Shown in pieces: positions 34,166 through 44,580 of a stretch of DNA of 64,000 bases. Position 1 is the first letter of the stretch; each line of letters opens with the position of its first letter. The stretch is from Dactylonectria macrodidyma. Lineage: Eukaryota > Ascomycota > Sordariomycetes > Hypocreales > Nectriaceae. A model generated the notes under the pieces. The model saw only the letters and a list, made by a program, of their open reading frames with translations. It had not been told where the DNA came from and made no database searches. The stretch lies in assembly GCA_020744425.1 (NCBI GenBank), contig JAGMUV010000018.1, positions 806,001 through 870,000 on the forward strand. Direction: 5' to 3'. The position numbers and the translations under genes were made by a program.

Positions 34166-34181
34166 GCTTGAGTTTCGTCTC
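34166..34181 (-). repeat. Right terminal inverted repeat
   Basis: GCTTGAGTTTCGTCTC, the exact reverse complement of 22971-22986. The P450 coding sequence resumes six bases later. Confidence 0.85.
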
Positions 34182-34187
34182 CGAGTT

Positions 34188-35486
34188 ATTCGGTATTAAC
34201 CACGCGCTTTTCGGTGTTGAGGACTACAAGGCCTACACGAAAAAGCGCGCTGCCTTCGGAGACGCATTCTCGCGATCTAAACTGCTCAAGATCGAGGACC
34301 AAATTCATGAGCAGATAGAGAACGGCTGCATCTGGATTGAAGAGCAGAGCAAAATGGGTGACGTTGTTGACTTAGCGTAGGTTGTCGGTTGTCGATTCGA
34401 AAGAAAGCACTAACAGATTTTTTTTTTTCCAGCTATTTATACCGTGCTGTGCCAGCTGAGATTATCACAGAGTATCTCTTCGGGCAGAAGTATGGTTTTC
34501 TCGAGAATGTGCAGACAACCAGAAATCTGTACGACAAAAGGCTAGATCGGGTATTTTGGACTCTCGCACCTTGGCCGTTTTATCCCGAAAGAGATACCTC
34601 TCTTCACGGCTCTGATCCGCCAACTGGCCAAGAGAGCTGTCGGTCTAAATGATCCCGGCTCCGCATTCCTGGACTACTTCCTTGTAAGATCCTCATCGGA
34701 CACATATGCGTTCATACTAACACGGCTGTAGCTGGCTCAAAAGCTTGTCAAAAGGTCATCGATAGACATAATGACCCAAGCTTGAGGCCGGAAGGTATCA
34801 GTCGCCATACTGTCTTTGACGATTTCTTGGATAGTCCTCTCCCCCAAGAAGAGAAGCAGGGTGGTCCTTTGACTCAGCAGGCAGTGGCGATCTGGAACGG
34901 CAGATGGGATACAGTTGGGTTTTCACTAACCCTAGGGACTTATTTGGTGCTGCGGGATCCCAAAGTTGCAGAAAGCCTCCAAAATGAACTCAGAGACGCG
35001 TGGAAGAATGGTGCTGACCGTCCAACCATGTCTGTGCTGGACAGCCTTCCCTATCTCAACGCCGTTATCAAGGAGACATTCCGGATGGGACCAGGAGCCC
35101 TCTGTCGACTTAGCCGTATTAACCCCACGGCTCCCGAGCGATACCGCAACTGGAGATTCCCCCTGATACCATCATCAGCATGTCTCTCCCAGACGTGCTC
35201 GCCGACAAAGCGATCTGGGGTTCTGACGCAAACGTGTTCTGGCCAGAGCGATGGCTAGGTCAAACAGACCTTGACCGGTACCTGTCACTTTCAGTAAAGG
35301 GACGCGAATCTGCCTGGTATCGAGCTAGCATGGATTGAAGTTCGACTCATTCTCGCCACTCTGTTTCGCAGATACAATATGCGCATTCAACTGGGTTCAG
35401 GCACTACTGAAGATGATATCATGCCGTACCACGAAGGGTTCATCCCGATTGTTAAAATTGGATCTCGAGGCTTCCGGTGGATGTGA
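34188..35486 (+). pseudogene. Cytochrome P450, C-terminal part, with further lesions
   Basis: This is the continuation of the P450 begun at 22562. Blocks in order: FGINHALFGVEDYK, RAAFGDAFSRSKLLKIEDQI, an intron (34377-34431), YLYRAVPAEIITEYLFG, WDTVGFSLTLGTYLVLRDPK (helix-I region), LPYLNAVIKETFRMGPGALC with the ExxR motif (KETFR), then PDVLADKAIWGSDANVFWPE and the heme loop FSKGTRICL, whose Cys is the expected heme ligand. Frameshifts are needed near 34590, 34752, 35158 and 35313, the last directly after the heme Cys. The C-terminus is readable to the stop at 35484-35486. The gene is dead; the extra lesions suggest decay after the insertion. Confidence 0.85.
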
Positions 35487-36642
35487 GCTCTTCGTATTAG
35501 CTTTGTCATTATCACGGGGCTGCTATCGAAGAATCGAAGGTTTTCTATGTGTTTCTCATCTGGATATCATCAGACCACAAGGTCCAAGTCCACATCTTAT
35601 TCGGCCGTAAGAAACTTTGTAACACGGTTGATTGAATTATTGCTATACAGATATGTCTTTAACTTCAGGACGACAAGCTACCGGAATCAGGCGACCCATC
35701 GCGATAATAGTTTATGATGCAGCACGACCAGCATGCTTACTGATGCGAGGCGGGTTGGACAGGGGTTGAAGGGGGTTGTGGAGACTAGGGATTCAACACC
35801 CTTGGTCTCTGGGGATGTTCAGGGGATTTCAAGAGAGGATCAACAGCTTCAACAGTTGTAGAGGAACGAGACCTCTGAGCAGCCGGATGCAGCCGGACCT
35901 TCATTTTCTAGATTGTATGGCTATCAATTTCATCGCAGATTTCCTGCCCTTTGTCTGTTCCCACTTAATTCGGCTGAAAACGCCCTCCTCCTGCGAGCCG
36001 ACTGGTGGAGTCGTCGATCTTCTGCCCAAGCCCGGATCTGCCGCTGCAACCTTGATCTTTTGAGCCTTGCCACAATCCGCAGCGGCGGCCCAATTCGAAA
36101 AAGCATCTAATTAGAAGCTTTTCTAGCTATTCGAAGAGACCGACCTGTCTGCATTATCTGTGGTGGTGTTGCAAACAGCCGCAGCCAACCTCTGTTGGAG
36201 GCGGCAAGACAGCTTTAGTCGCGATTGGTCCCCCTAAGCCGCGGGGGGATAACTACCAATTTGGGGGTGGTTTCTCCCTCGTCCGCCAAGGTCGTTTTAC
36301 TACTTGCTCATTTAGGGGGGGAAATAAGCTATGCCATGCCTCTGATCTTTTAGATGGGCATCTAATTCATACCAGCTAGTCATTAATTCGCGAATCATGA
36401 TGCCACTCTTCGTATTTCTTCCTAATCCCACGATCAGTGCCACATATGTTTAACACAGAAAGAGCGTGAAATTTCAATACAACGCAGGCATAACTGTGAA
36501 TACAGTTAGGGCTCGGCACATTTGAAAGGACCACGTCATTATACAGTCGTCGACGGCGGGCTTTGTGGTGAGAGCGAAGTCTTTAGGGTAGGAAACTGTA
36601 CATCGCTTGTCACCCATTTTCCCGATAAGGGGATGGTTTGAC
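35487..36642. other. Intergenic region with possible transposon scraps
   Basis: About 1.15 kb with no gene. An oppositely oriented CCCCCTAA/TTAGGGGG pair brackets 36230-36320 (listed separately). Confidence 0.4.
36230..36320. repeat. Possible MITE-like scrap with CCCCCTAA inverted ends
   Basis: CCCCCTAA at about 36230 is matched in inverse orientation by TTTAGGGGGG at about 36311, about 90 bases apart, with several other G/C runs between. Too short and simple to classify. Confidence 0.3.
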
Positions 36643-39600
36643 CTATACGACGGTATTATTGAACAAATTACCCTTTTCAAGATGCATAAGAACAATGTAG
36701 TTATCAATCAATGCGATTGTATCCGGATGAGCATCGCCAAGCATCAATTGGCTCCTACTCAAAGCCTTCTCCAGGTTCTCCCTCGTCCACACCGCGGCAT
36801 CATCCAGTGTACCCTGACTCCGCAGGCCGATGGAAAGTTGGCTTGTGGCCGAAATCTTGCCCGGATGATCATCGCCTATCATCTGCTGTCTCAGGACCAA
36901 GACCTCCCCTATCAGCAACGCTGCCTCCTCCAGCTTCCCTTGGCTTCTCATATTCATGGCAAGGCCACCCATAGTCGCCATTGTTCGAACGTTCTTTAGG
37001 CCAAGAATACGCTTCGTCTTTTCTAGAGCGCCTCTGATCAGATTTTCCGACTCGTCGAGCTTCCCTTGGCGCCTGAGTGTGTCACCCAGGTTCATCATCT
37101 CTGATATGGCATGATGATGCTCATCGCCACACACGCGCTTTCTCATCTCCAAGGCTTCCCTACCCAAAGACTCGGCTTCTTCTAGCTTGCCCAAGCCCTT
37201 GACGAACCCCGATAGGTTGTTCATCGCTGTGATTGTGTCCGGGTGGTCGGTGCCGAGATTCAGCTGGCACCGTTGCAAGGCTTCCCTACCCAGGGACTCT
37301 GCCTCGCCTAAATTTCCTTCGTCCTTGAAGATTTCCGAAAGGTTACACATTGCCGAAATTGTTTGGTGGTGGTTATCGCCGAGGGTCCGCCGCATTGTTT
37401 CCAGAACTTTTGTCGTGACGAGTTTCGCCTCTTGCACCTGGCTTGTTTCCATTAGCACAAACCCAAGATTACCCATCTGAGTGACTGTATCAGGATGCTC
37501 CTCGCCCAAGGTCTGCCGCATGCTGTGTACAACAGTTCTCATCATAGGTACTGCTCGGGCACCGTTGCCTCGAAGCTGCAACGCTAATGCGAGGTCTCTC
37601 ATCACATCTATAGTTAGTGGGTGCTTGGGGCCAAGCGCCTGTGTTGCTATGTTGAAGACTTTCTCCAATGATAACACTGCCTCATTGAAGTGACCAATCT
37701 TACGAAGAAATAGTCCACAATCATATGACAAGAGTAGAAAACAAAGTTTGTCGTCGTTTGTCAATCTTGAAAACTTGTCGTGTATAGCGAGGTTTTTGGT
37801 GAGGTGTGGGACCAGTCGTGACTTTGACGCCGGCGTTCCTTGACCATCGTCAAGTTTTTTCATGTAGCCCCTAAGATATTCGCTGACTGACTGCCATATC
37901 AGCCTCAAGTAGTCTTCCTCGGAATGAAGTCGATCATAAACCCATGCATGAATAAGACGGTGGATTGAATAAGAGGCCTGATCAGTCGATCTTTGGCAAA
38001 GGGAATACCTCTCGAGGATAGAGAAGTAATTCTCCGTTTCGTAGATTTCGAAGTCGCAGTACCAGACGGGTTCTGTAGCTCCCGAAGTTGAGCTTAGAGC
38101 CACGATGAAGAGGTCCGGAGATATATCTTCATAATGAACAAACGAAAGCATTGCGAGAAACTCGCACGCTCTCGGGAGCTGCTCAGCTACTGCCGAATAA
38201 GAAGTCTCCCAAACAGTCATAACACTATGATTGTATCCGGCGGTGAGTTCTTCCGGTTTCTCTGAGAGCAATTGATGCCGTCGACGACGAAAGTCTTCAA
38301 GGTACGCGGGCAAATTCGATGATATCCTCGGTGTCTGAGAAACATATTTACCAGCCATGCTGACCGCAAGGGCAAGATTTCCCAGCTCGTTAACGATTTC
38401 TTCGGCTTCTGATCGAACGGCGTCCCGTGACGACGGTATTTCGGCACAGTTCAGGAAAAGGTCCACGCTTTGCGAGGTTTCGAGTTCGCCGACACAAACC
38501 CCTTCAAAGTTCGAGAGTGATTTCACAATCAACAGTCGACTGGTGATGATGACGTGAACATTCGATGATCCCGGAATATACTGCGACAGCGGGACGTATC
38601 CTTTATCATTGGCGTGGAGAAAGTCGGCTCCATCGAAAATGATCAACAATTTTCCAGGTTGTCCAGAAAACCATCTTAGCATGGTTTGCTTCACACACTC
38701 GGGACTCAGATTGGGCTCTCGAGACGAAGCATCCGGTAGCATGCGGTATATGGCCAAGAAATCTTGATCAATCGACGCCCTTTGTCCAGCTTGAATCCAG
38801 AATGTAGCATCGTAATACTTTCGGTACTTTTGTAGATAGCTCAATGCGAGTTGCGACTTTCCAGCTCCACCGATTCCCCAAATTCCAACCTTCTTGACCT
38901 CGTCTTGTCTTTCAGCGTCGGGTTCTCTCAGCAATTGGTCTCGTATGCTGTCCCGTAAAGCAGGTCTTTGAACGAAGGTTTTCACCGGTGCTAAGGAGCT
39001 CAGAGGATAGCTTAAGATGCGGGGAATCGGTGTGCTTGGTTGTGCCTGCTCTGTGACTTGATGCACTTAGTAAATAAGTTATTGAGATGGCACCAAACTT
39101 ACCCATGTGGAGCGCTTTCTTGTACAAGTCTCTAATGTTTCTGCTCACCAACTTGAAGTTATCTTGGTCATCCTGTGTTGTGCCAAACCTGCACACGCCG
39201 CCATGGCCGGCATTCAGCTTCACAACGTGCTCTTTGTCACCCGTACTCCCTAATTTAGCGTTTTCAATAGGAACCATCTTCATTTTCATGTTAGTACATT
39301 GTCAGCAGCTGTCCTATGGGCACTCACCTTGTCATACGCTCCCCAGAAGGAGACGACATCATACTGTGGCATCTGATTTCGCCACGCGGATTGCATAGCT
39401 TCTGAAAAGAGGCTTTCACTCTGTAATGCATGCATGACTCCATCACCTTTTTCGAAACCGAGGGTTGTTGCGATCTTTGCAGCTGCTGAGCCTAGCCCGA
39501 CTCGCTTCTTGTCGGCTCCATGATGGGGGGTGGCGAAAAATGCTATTCCAGTTGTAGCGACCTTGATTGACGAATATTTCGGGTTCTCATGCGCATTGAT

Positions 39601-40090
39601 CAAGGCCTGCTTAATAAGTATCCCTCCCATGCTGTGGCCCAGAAATATGATGGGCCTTGACTCAACATCTTCTCTTTCAACCCTGAGAGCTTCGAGAAGC
39701 TCACTCGCCTTTCCAACGAAGGTATCTCGATCTTGGCCATATATTACGGTAGCATTATACTGATAAAGGAAGATCCTTGAGCCAAGTACGTGTTGAGGCA
39801 GGTCATCTCGGAGCCACAGACGCCCAGTTGGTCCCGGTGGCGTTCTCCAGGTATCCCAAGCGTGATCAGTCGCGTTTTTGCTTCGAGGATTCAGACCGTG
39901 AACGGCCACGATACTGAAATATCAGTTGCGGGCCTTGGATAGATGAAATCGCTGGTAGACATACTCGATCTTTGTTGCACCAGCCTCTGTGTCGCTGGGA
40001 TCTGGAAACACCTGTCGGAGCGGCTAGACTGTGCCGTGAGCCGAGTTTCATCACTGGAAGTAACAACGTACCATTGCGACATTTCATTCA
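36643..40090 (-). CDS. Fungal NLR: alpha/beta-hydrolase - NB-ARC - TPR
   Basis: STAND-type receptor of roughly 1080 aa. Exons read: one ending at 39965 (its 5' limit is uncertain, within about 39965-40090), then 39328-39913, 39103-39277 and 36643-39065. Splicing gives TKIDIVAVHGLNPRSKNATD, the typical start of the lipase-like domain; its nucleophile elbow is GHSMGG. After a short linker comes the NB-ARC nucleotide-binding domain: P-loop GIGGAGKSQLAL, Walker B LLIIFDGADF, VIITSR. The C-terminus has seven or eight 42-residue TPR units of kinesin-light-chain type (pattern: LGxxHPDTIxxMxNLxxxLxxxGKLxEAExLxREAL). In fungi this architecture is linked to non-self recognition and incompatibility; binding by TPR would trigger oligomerisation and hydrolase action. 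No lesion was seen. The 37-nt last intron is short; a 46-nt alternative also keeps the frame. Confidence 0.85.
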
Positions 40091-40362
40091 CAGTTTAGCG
40101 ATCGTGAGGTTACTAAGGTCAAAGGTATTTTGACATTGATGAAGGAGGAAAATGCGGGTTCGATTGGCTGGTAGATGCGGGGTTTGGTGCCTGATGATGG
40201 CTAGTCAGCCTCGTGCGGCTGAATTGACGCTCAAAAAAACGGACGGCGACAGACACGGAATGTCAGCCACGAATGCATATCACAGGCGCCAACCAACAAC
40301 GGACGATGCGTATACAAGTCCTTCTAATCACAATGCATATTAACAAAAGCACAATATTGAGT

Positions 40363-41445
40363 CTATTCGCCAGTCTTGGGCTTATCACCCGCGCCAAGGG
40401 TCTTGGCTTGTGAACTGTCTCCCACTGTGTCCTTTTTCATCTTCGGAGTTACTGCCGGATCAGCGCATTGTACCTGGACAATACGATGCTGTATCCCTGT
40501 CGCTGTGGTTTCGATGATGAGGGCGCTCAATTGATTACCATACACACAGGCAGAGTCAAGCCCAAATATGTACTTTCCAAGCTGGAGACGACGTTTCGCA
40601 TCGTGACCGAATATGACTGTCGTCGGTGTTTCGCCCTCTCCAAGCTTTTCTTGCGAGCGGTCCCATTCGGCCGCCCAGCCTTCCTCCCCAGCTGCTTCTT
40701 CCGGTACAAAGGCATCTCCGGACTGAATGAGGCTGCGCAGATGCATTATCGCATATGGATCTTGTTGTTCCAGAGAGATGCCTGGGACGAGGCCGGCGTG
40801 GACGATAACAACGTTGCCAAGGGAAGACTCTGGACGCGGAGGTAACCCAATTCGAAGCATCAAAGGCAGAGAGGCTAGCCAGTCGATATGGTGGGAAGAG
40901 AGCGTGGCCGCCGTGATGGCCGAAGTTGAGGGAGGTTTGACTTCTAGGGCATTCTCTTTACGTTTCTCGGAATCTTGGTCCTCCGACGGCTCAGCGTGAC
41001 CCTCGTCATTATCGGGTTTCTCGGACAATGAAGGCTCCCCAGAGGCCACCTCTACCGTCAGCGACTCGACTTTAGCTGCCTCAATTGCCGAGGCCGCAAG
41101 GAGGACCGCATTGTCATGATTGCCTCGAACCGCGGAAGCTCCGAGCTTGATAGCCAAATCGATGACGCCTGGGGTATCCGGCCCTTTGTTGACGAGGTCA
41201 CCCACAAAAATCAAATGGTCGCCTTTGGCCCTTTCGAATTCCACCTTTTCCAAGAGTGTTTCCAGAGACTTTCTCGCTCCGTGGACATCTCCCACGATGA
41301 CCAGTCGTTTTGCCGTCGACCCAGCTGCTGAAGGCGAACAATAGGGTTGCGGTATAAAATGCTTTGGGAGGTCGGCGATAAACGTCTTTACGGGACTCAG
41401 CTTGCCACTCAATTTCCCACTCCCTTTCGCAAGTTGCATCGCCAT
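40363..41445 (-). CDS. ApaH-like metallophosphatase (calcineurin-type phosphoesterase)
   Basis: Predicted 360-aa single-exon protein. Metal-binding motifs of the PPP/ApaH superfamily are all visible: GDVHGARKSLETLL, GDLVNKGPDTPG, RGNHDNAV, HAGLVPG and the late GHDAKRRLQLG. A polar, acidic insert of about 60 residues (rich in Glu, Ser, Asp) separates the GNHD motif from the HAG motif. Relatives in yeast (Ppn2 type) act as polyphosphatases in the vacuole, while bacterial ApaH cleaves diadenosine tetraphosphate; which applies here is not decidable. I chose the ATG at 41445; an upstream in-frame ATG near 41517 would add a hydrophobic stretch (VRIFTFLSFSSSIRFCL) that could anchor or target the protein, as in vacuolar relatives. 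Confidence 0.85.
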   Translation of the reverse strand: MAMQLAKGSGKLSGKLSPVKTFIADLPKHFIPQPYCSPSAAGSTAKRLVIVGDVHGARKSLETLLEKVEFERAKGDHLIFVGDLVNKGPDTPGVIDLAIKLGASAVRGNHDNAVLLAASAIEAAKVESLTVEVASGEPSLSEKPDNDEGHAEPSEDQDSEKRKENALEVKPPSTSAITAATLSSHHIDWLASLPLMLRIGLPPRPESSLGNVVIVHAGLVPGISLEQQDPYAIMHLRSLIQSGDAFVPEEAAGEEGWAAEWDRSQEKLGEGETPTTVIFGHDAKRRLQLGKYIFGLDSACVYGNQLSALIIETTATGIQHRIVQVQCADPAVTPKMKKDTVGDSSQAKTLGAGDKPKTGE

Positions 41446-41953
41446 TATGTGTTGCGCCGAGTTGGTTAAGCAGAAACGTATTGATGAAGAGAATGAGAGG
41501 AAAGTGAAAATTCGCACCATCAGTGAGACGAGAAGTGGGGGGTAGATGGCTAATTTTATGGCTAGCCCAGTGTGGTGAATGACAGCTTGACAGGACAAAA
41601 AGGTGCAACGGCTAGCCAATGATTTACGGCTTCGATTACAACATAACCCCATTAATTAAAAGATGAGTTCATTCTGCTAGTACAAACGAGCTCAGTTCAA
41701 GATCGCTAAATAAAGACCGCGGTAAAAACACTGAACATTGCCAGCTAAATGGCTAATCGCAAGTATGAAATGCACGTGTGGATATCGCTGTATCGGTGAA
41801 TTGGCACCAAAAGGTGTCAGGGAGTGACAATGAGCACGTCATGATGTCGATAGTGGCAAACTACACTGTATCAAACTAGCGACTAGGTGAAGGAGCGGCA
41901 AGAATCACCCGCAGAACTAAACTCAGACCGACAAATCCCGTCACGAATCAACA
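41446..41953. other. Intergenic region
   Basis: About 500 bases between the metallophosphatase start and the nitrilase stop. No gene seen; it should contain the metallophosphatase promoter and possibly its N-terminal extension up to 41652. Confidence 0.45.
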
Positions 41954-43181
41954 TCACTCCTCTGCAACGGGCAACGGCTTTCCAAGACCAAGGCGCTCCA
42001 GCGTGCTAGGGAACGTCTTCGGGTCAGCAGCATTGGCGTCGACAATGTACGTCTTAGGCGTCTTATCAACTAGCAGGCGGATAAGATCGGGGCGCATGTA
42101 GTGGCCACCCTGGTTCCAGAATAGTAGTCAGTACAGTTCCAGTATCAATAGCAAAACGTAAACTTACGAAATCGGCAAGGCGCTTGGTCAGGAGGTTCTC
42201 ATCAAGGTCAACATCAACAACCACAATCCCGTCAAAGGTCTTGCTCGGGTCTTCAACAGCCCGGAATCCGTCCGGACGGTAAATCCGAGCGAATCCGTTG
42301 CCGATAACAGCCGCTTCGCCGTCGACGGCAGCTTCGTCGTCCTGCAGGCGCTTGGGAAGGTTTAGACGCGCACCTTCGCGAGTCACGACCTGGGTGGGGG
42401 CGAGTGTCCAGGTCCCAGTTTCGTAGGCATAGGCCGGCGTAACGAGCTCCGATTGCACCTCGGAGATGTTGGTGTAGGGATCCGGATGCTTGAGCGTCGA
42501 GGCAGGGGGGTAAACAGGCCACGCAGCCACGTGGATCTGCTCGTGGAGAGCACAAGCATGAGCCTTGAGGAACGGGTTCATCTGCTACCATTAGCTTCGT
42601 CTATCATTTGTGAAGAAGCAGCATACGTTTTCCCAGCAGTTCAAATGTCCGAGGGCACCAATCTCCGTCTCAACGACACTGTTGAGCGAATCGCCCGATC
42701 CCTCGCCAAAGACGAGACGCTCAACATGGGTGGGCTTGATCTTGCGGCGATGGTTGATAACATCACCAGACGGGTCGATGATGATCTGCGCCATGTAGAG
42801 GCTGTTGCCATCGATCTCCGAGTACCCGAGGGAGACGTAAATGTGCGCAGCCTTAGCCGCGGTACGGATGCGTCGCATCTCGTCGGAATCAGGTTGGATG
42901 CTGTTCTGGTGATACTCCTTGAGAAGCGGGAGCGAGTCCTGGTAGTTGACGCGCCACTGCCAGTAGGGGTATCCGGGGATCCCTATCTTATGTCAGCAAA
43001 ACTCCTCGATCTTACAGCTACCATCGGACTTACATGTCTCGGGGAATGCAATCAGCTTGCAGTCCTTCTCGCCAGCCTCTTCGATGAGATCAATGGTCTT
43101 TTGGACCGACTTCTCAAGGTTGAACCAACCGGGTTCGGCTTGGACGCAGGCAGCTTTGTACTGGCGGATGGAGGCAGGCAT
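41954..43181 (-). CDS. Nitrilase / cyanide hydratase family enzyme
   Basis: Predicted 357-aa protein from four exons: 43034-43181, 42627-42982, 42168-42581 and 41954-42109; introns of 51, 45 and 58 nt keep the frame exactly. The carbon-nitrogen hydrolase triad is present: Glu48 in KLIAFPETW, Lys near 131 in [12 protein letters not shown], and Cys165 in GHLNCWEN. Other family landmarks are [18 protein letters not shown] and [22 protein letters not shown]. The closest pattern is the fungal group that contains cyanide hydratases and aliphatic or aryl nitrilases, cytosolic enzymes that hydrolyse nitriles (or cyanide) to acids or amides. Reaction type cannot be decided by eye. The C-terminus ([20 protein letters not shown]) is of normal length. 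The first ATG is used. Confidence 0.9.
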
Positions 43182-44580
43182 GGCTGTTGATTGTTGCAGT
43201 TATGCAGAATAGGCGTTGATAGTGGTGATAGTTGGTAAATGTAACGAGGATGAATCTATGATGTTGGTGCTTCTATTCATTCAGGACTGGCTCATGGGCT
43301 CTTTTTATACTCAACATCACCACTGTTTCCGTCCAGAAACCATCAGTCGAAGCTTCTCCGCGTGGCCGCTCCTGCCGCTCGTATCCCTGCATCAGTATCC
43401 CAGAGTCAATTGATGGAGCGAATCAATCTCGGTCTGCTTATCTTTGCATGTTCAAGGTGCTACATGAAGCACCATATCATGTACGATAGGCACAGTCAAC
43501 TCCGAGGATGCGCAGTGATACTACTATTACGCCGCACATGCCGCAATGCCCGCTACTGACTGCGGCCGATCAAAAATTCCGCACATGCCGCAACCAGAGA
43601 TAACGAGTATCTCTCGAACTCTGTCAGATAAGCGTCGTCAACAATAACAGCTGATCGTAAATTCACGTTGAGCCGGGATTGCAGATACTGCCTAAAATAG
43701 GCTGAAATTTCGTTCACAGATTCCTGGTGCAGTCACGAGCCAATGCAGCTACGGGGCAGTGGACTTGTGGCCTGCACAGGTGGCTGAAGGCAGATGGGTA
43801 TGTGAGTTGGTAAGTGCTAGGATAACTGAGTTAATATGATATCTTTAAAGGGGAATGAGTAGATCTACTAATAACTTTAGTTCTTAAATAGTAAAAATTA
43901 TTAAGTTAGCTTAGGCTACTTTCTTCTTAACATAGTATATAGTAGATAAGTTTTATTGCGACTGTAGCACTGTATTCTCGTATCTTAACTTCAGCTTTCT
44001 TTATTATCAAAAGCTTAATATTGTACTACTATTTATTCTCAGATATAGCATCCTTCTTTCCCTCCTCTTAACGTATAATTTGCGCTCTACCTTAGATTTA
44101 TCCACGTGACAATGCGATGCTATAAAGAGTCAGAATTGTCTTAGAAATGATGTAACAGAGAGTGACTATTTAATTACAGTTACCGGCCCACCAAACCCCA
44201 ACGCCAAATTCATACTTTGTGCGGAGCTAACGTCTTACTATAATTCAACGAAGGCATGCATATATTATCGGGAACGCGTGGGCAAGAGCTCGACAAGTTG
44301 CGTAATTTCTAGAGCCAGGTCTTGGCGACCATAGCACAACTAAAGGATCAGAGTGCGGAAACTAATACCCTTCATCTTGGTTTAGGCTAAAGGAGTAAGG
44401 GAAAGCGAGCATTTTTTCAATGTTGACGTGGCTAGCTAGCCTCTTATACCCAACGACGGAGTGTCTTTGCGCCTCCTACCTGTGTGCCATTCTATGCCTT
44501 CTCTCCGTCACCGACCTTCTTACACGTTACTGATGGCATCATCTCCTCAGACCTAGACATCTCCACCGAGTCAAGAGTTC
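43182..44580. other. Intergenic region with a TA-rich tract
   Basis: About 1.4 kb without a gene. The 5' end of the nitrilase lies at the left. From about 43820 to 44110 the sequence is TA-rich and stop-filled, probably a RIP-affected repeat scrap. Confidence 0.45.

Larger units (their letters stand above)
22970..34187. mobile_element. 11.2-kb insertion with terminal inverted repeats, carrying caspase-clan genes
   Basis: The insertion splits a P450 gene. Its ends carry the same 16 bases in inverted order (GAGACGAAACTCAAGC at 22971-22986 and its complement at 34166-34181). The P450 sequence on each side shares ATTYGGTATTA (22959-22969 and 34188-34198, one C/T difference), consistent with a target-site duplication of up to 11 bp. 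Both ends continue into GC-rich stretches crowded with CTCAGC/GCTGAG motifs, a pattern typical of transposase-binding subterminal arrays. Next come TA-rich, stop-filled tracts, and in the middle a CHAT fragment, a C14 caspase relic and a full-length TPR-CHAT gene. I could not identify a transposase, so the class is open; it may be non-autonomous or its transposase may lie in the decayed TA-rich DNA. The right end has 6-9 bases outside the inverted repeat that are unexplained. Confidence 0.75.

Noticed and set aside
22970..34187. Starship-type giant element
   Set aside because: No tyrosine recombinase (DUF3435) captain gene is seen at either end, the size is small, and long perfect inverted repeats point to a cut-and-paste DNA transposon instead.
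42453..43190. 245-codon plus-strand frame across the nitrilase
   Set aside because: It runs antisense to a well-supported four-exon nitrilase with all catalytic residues.
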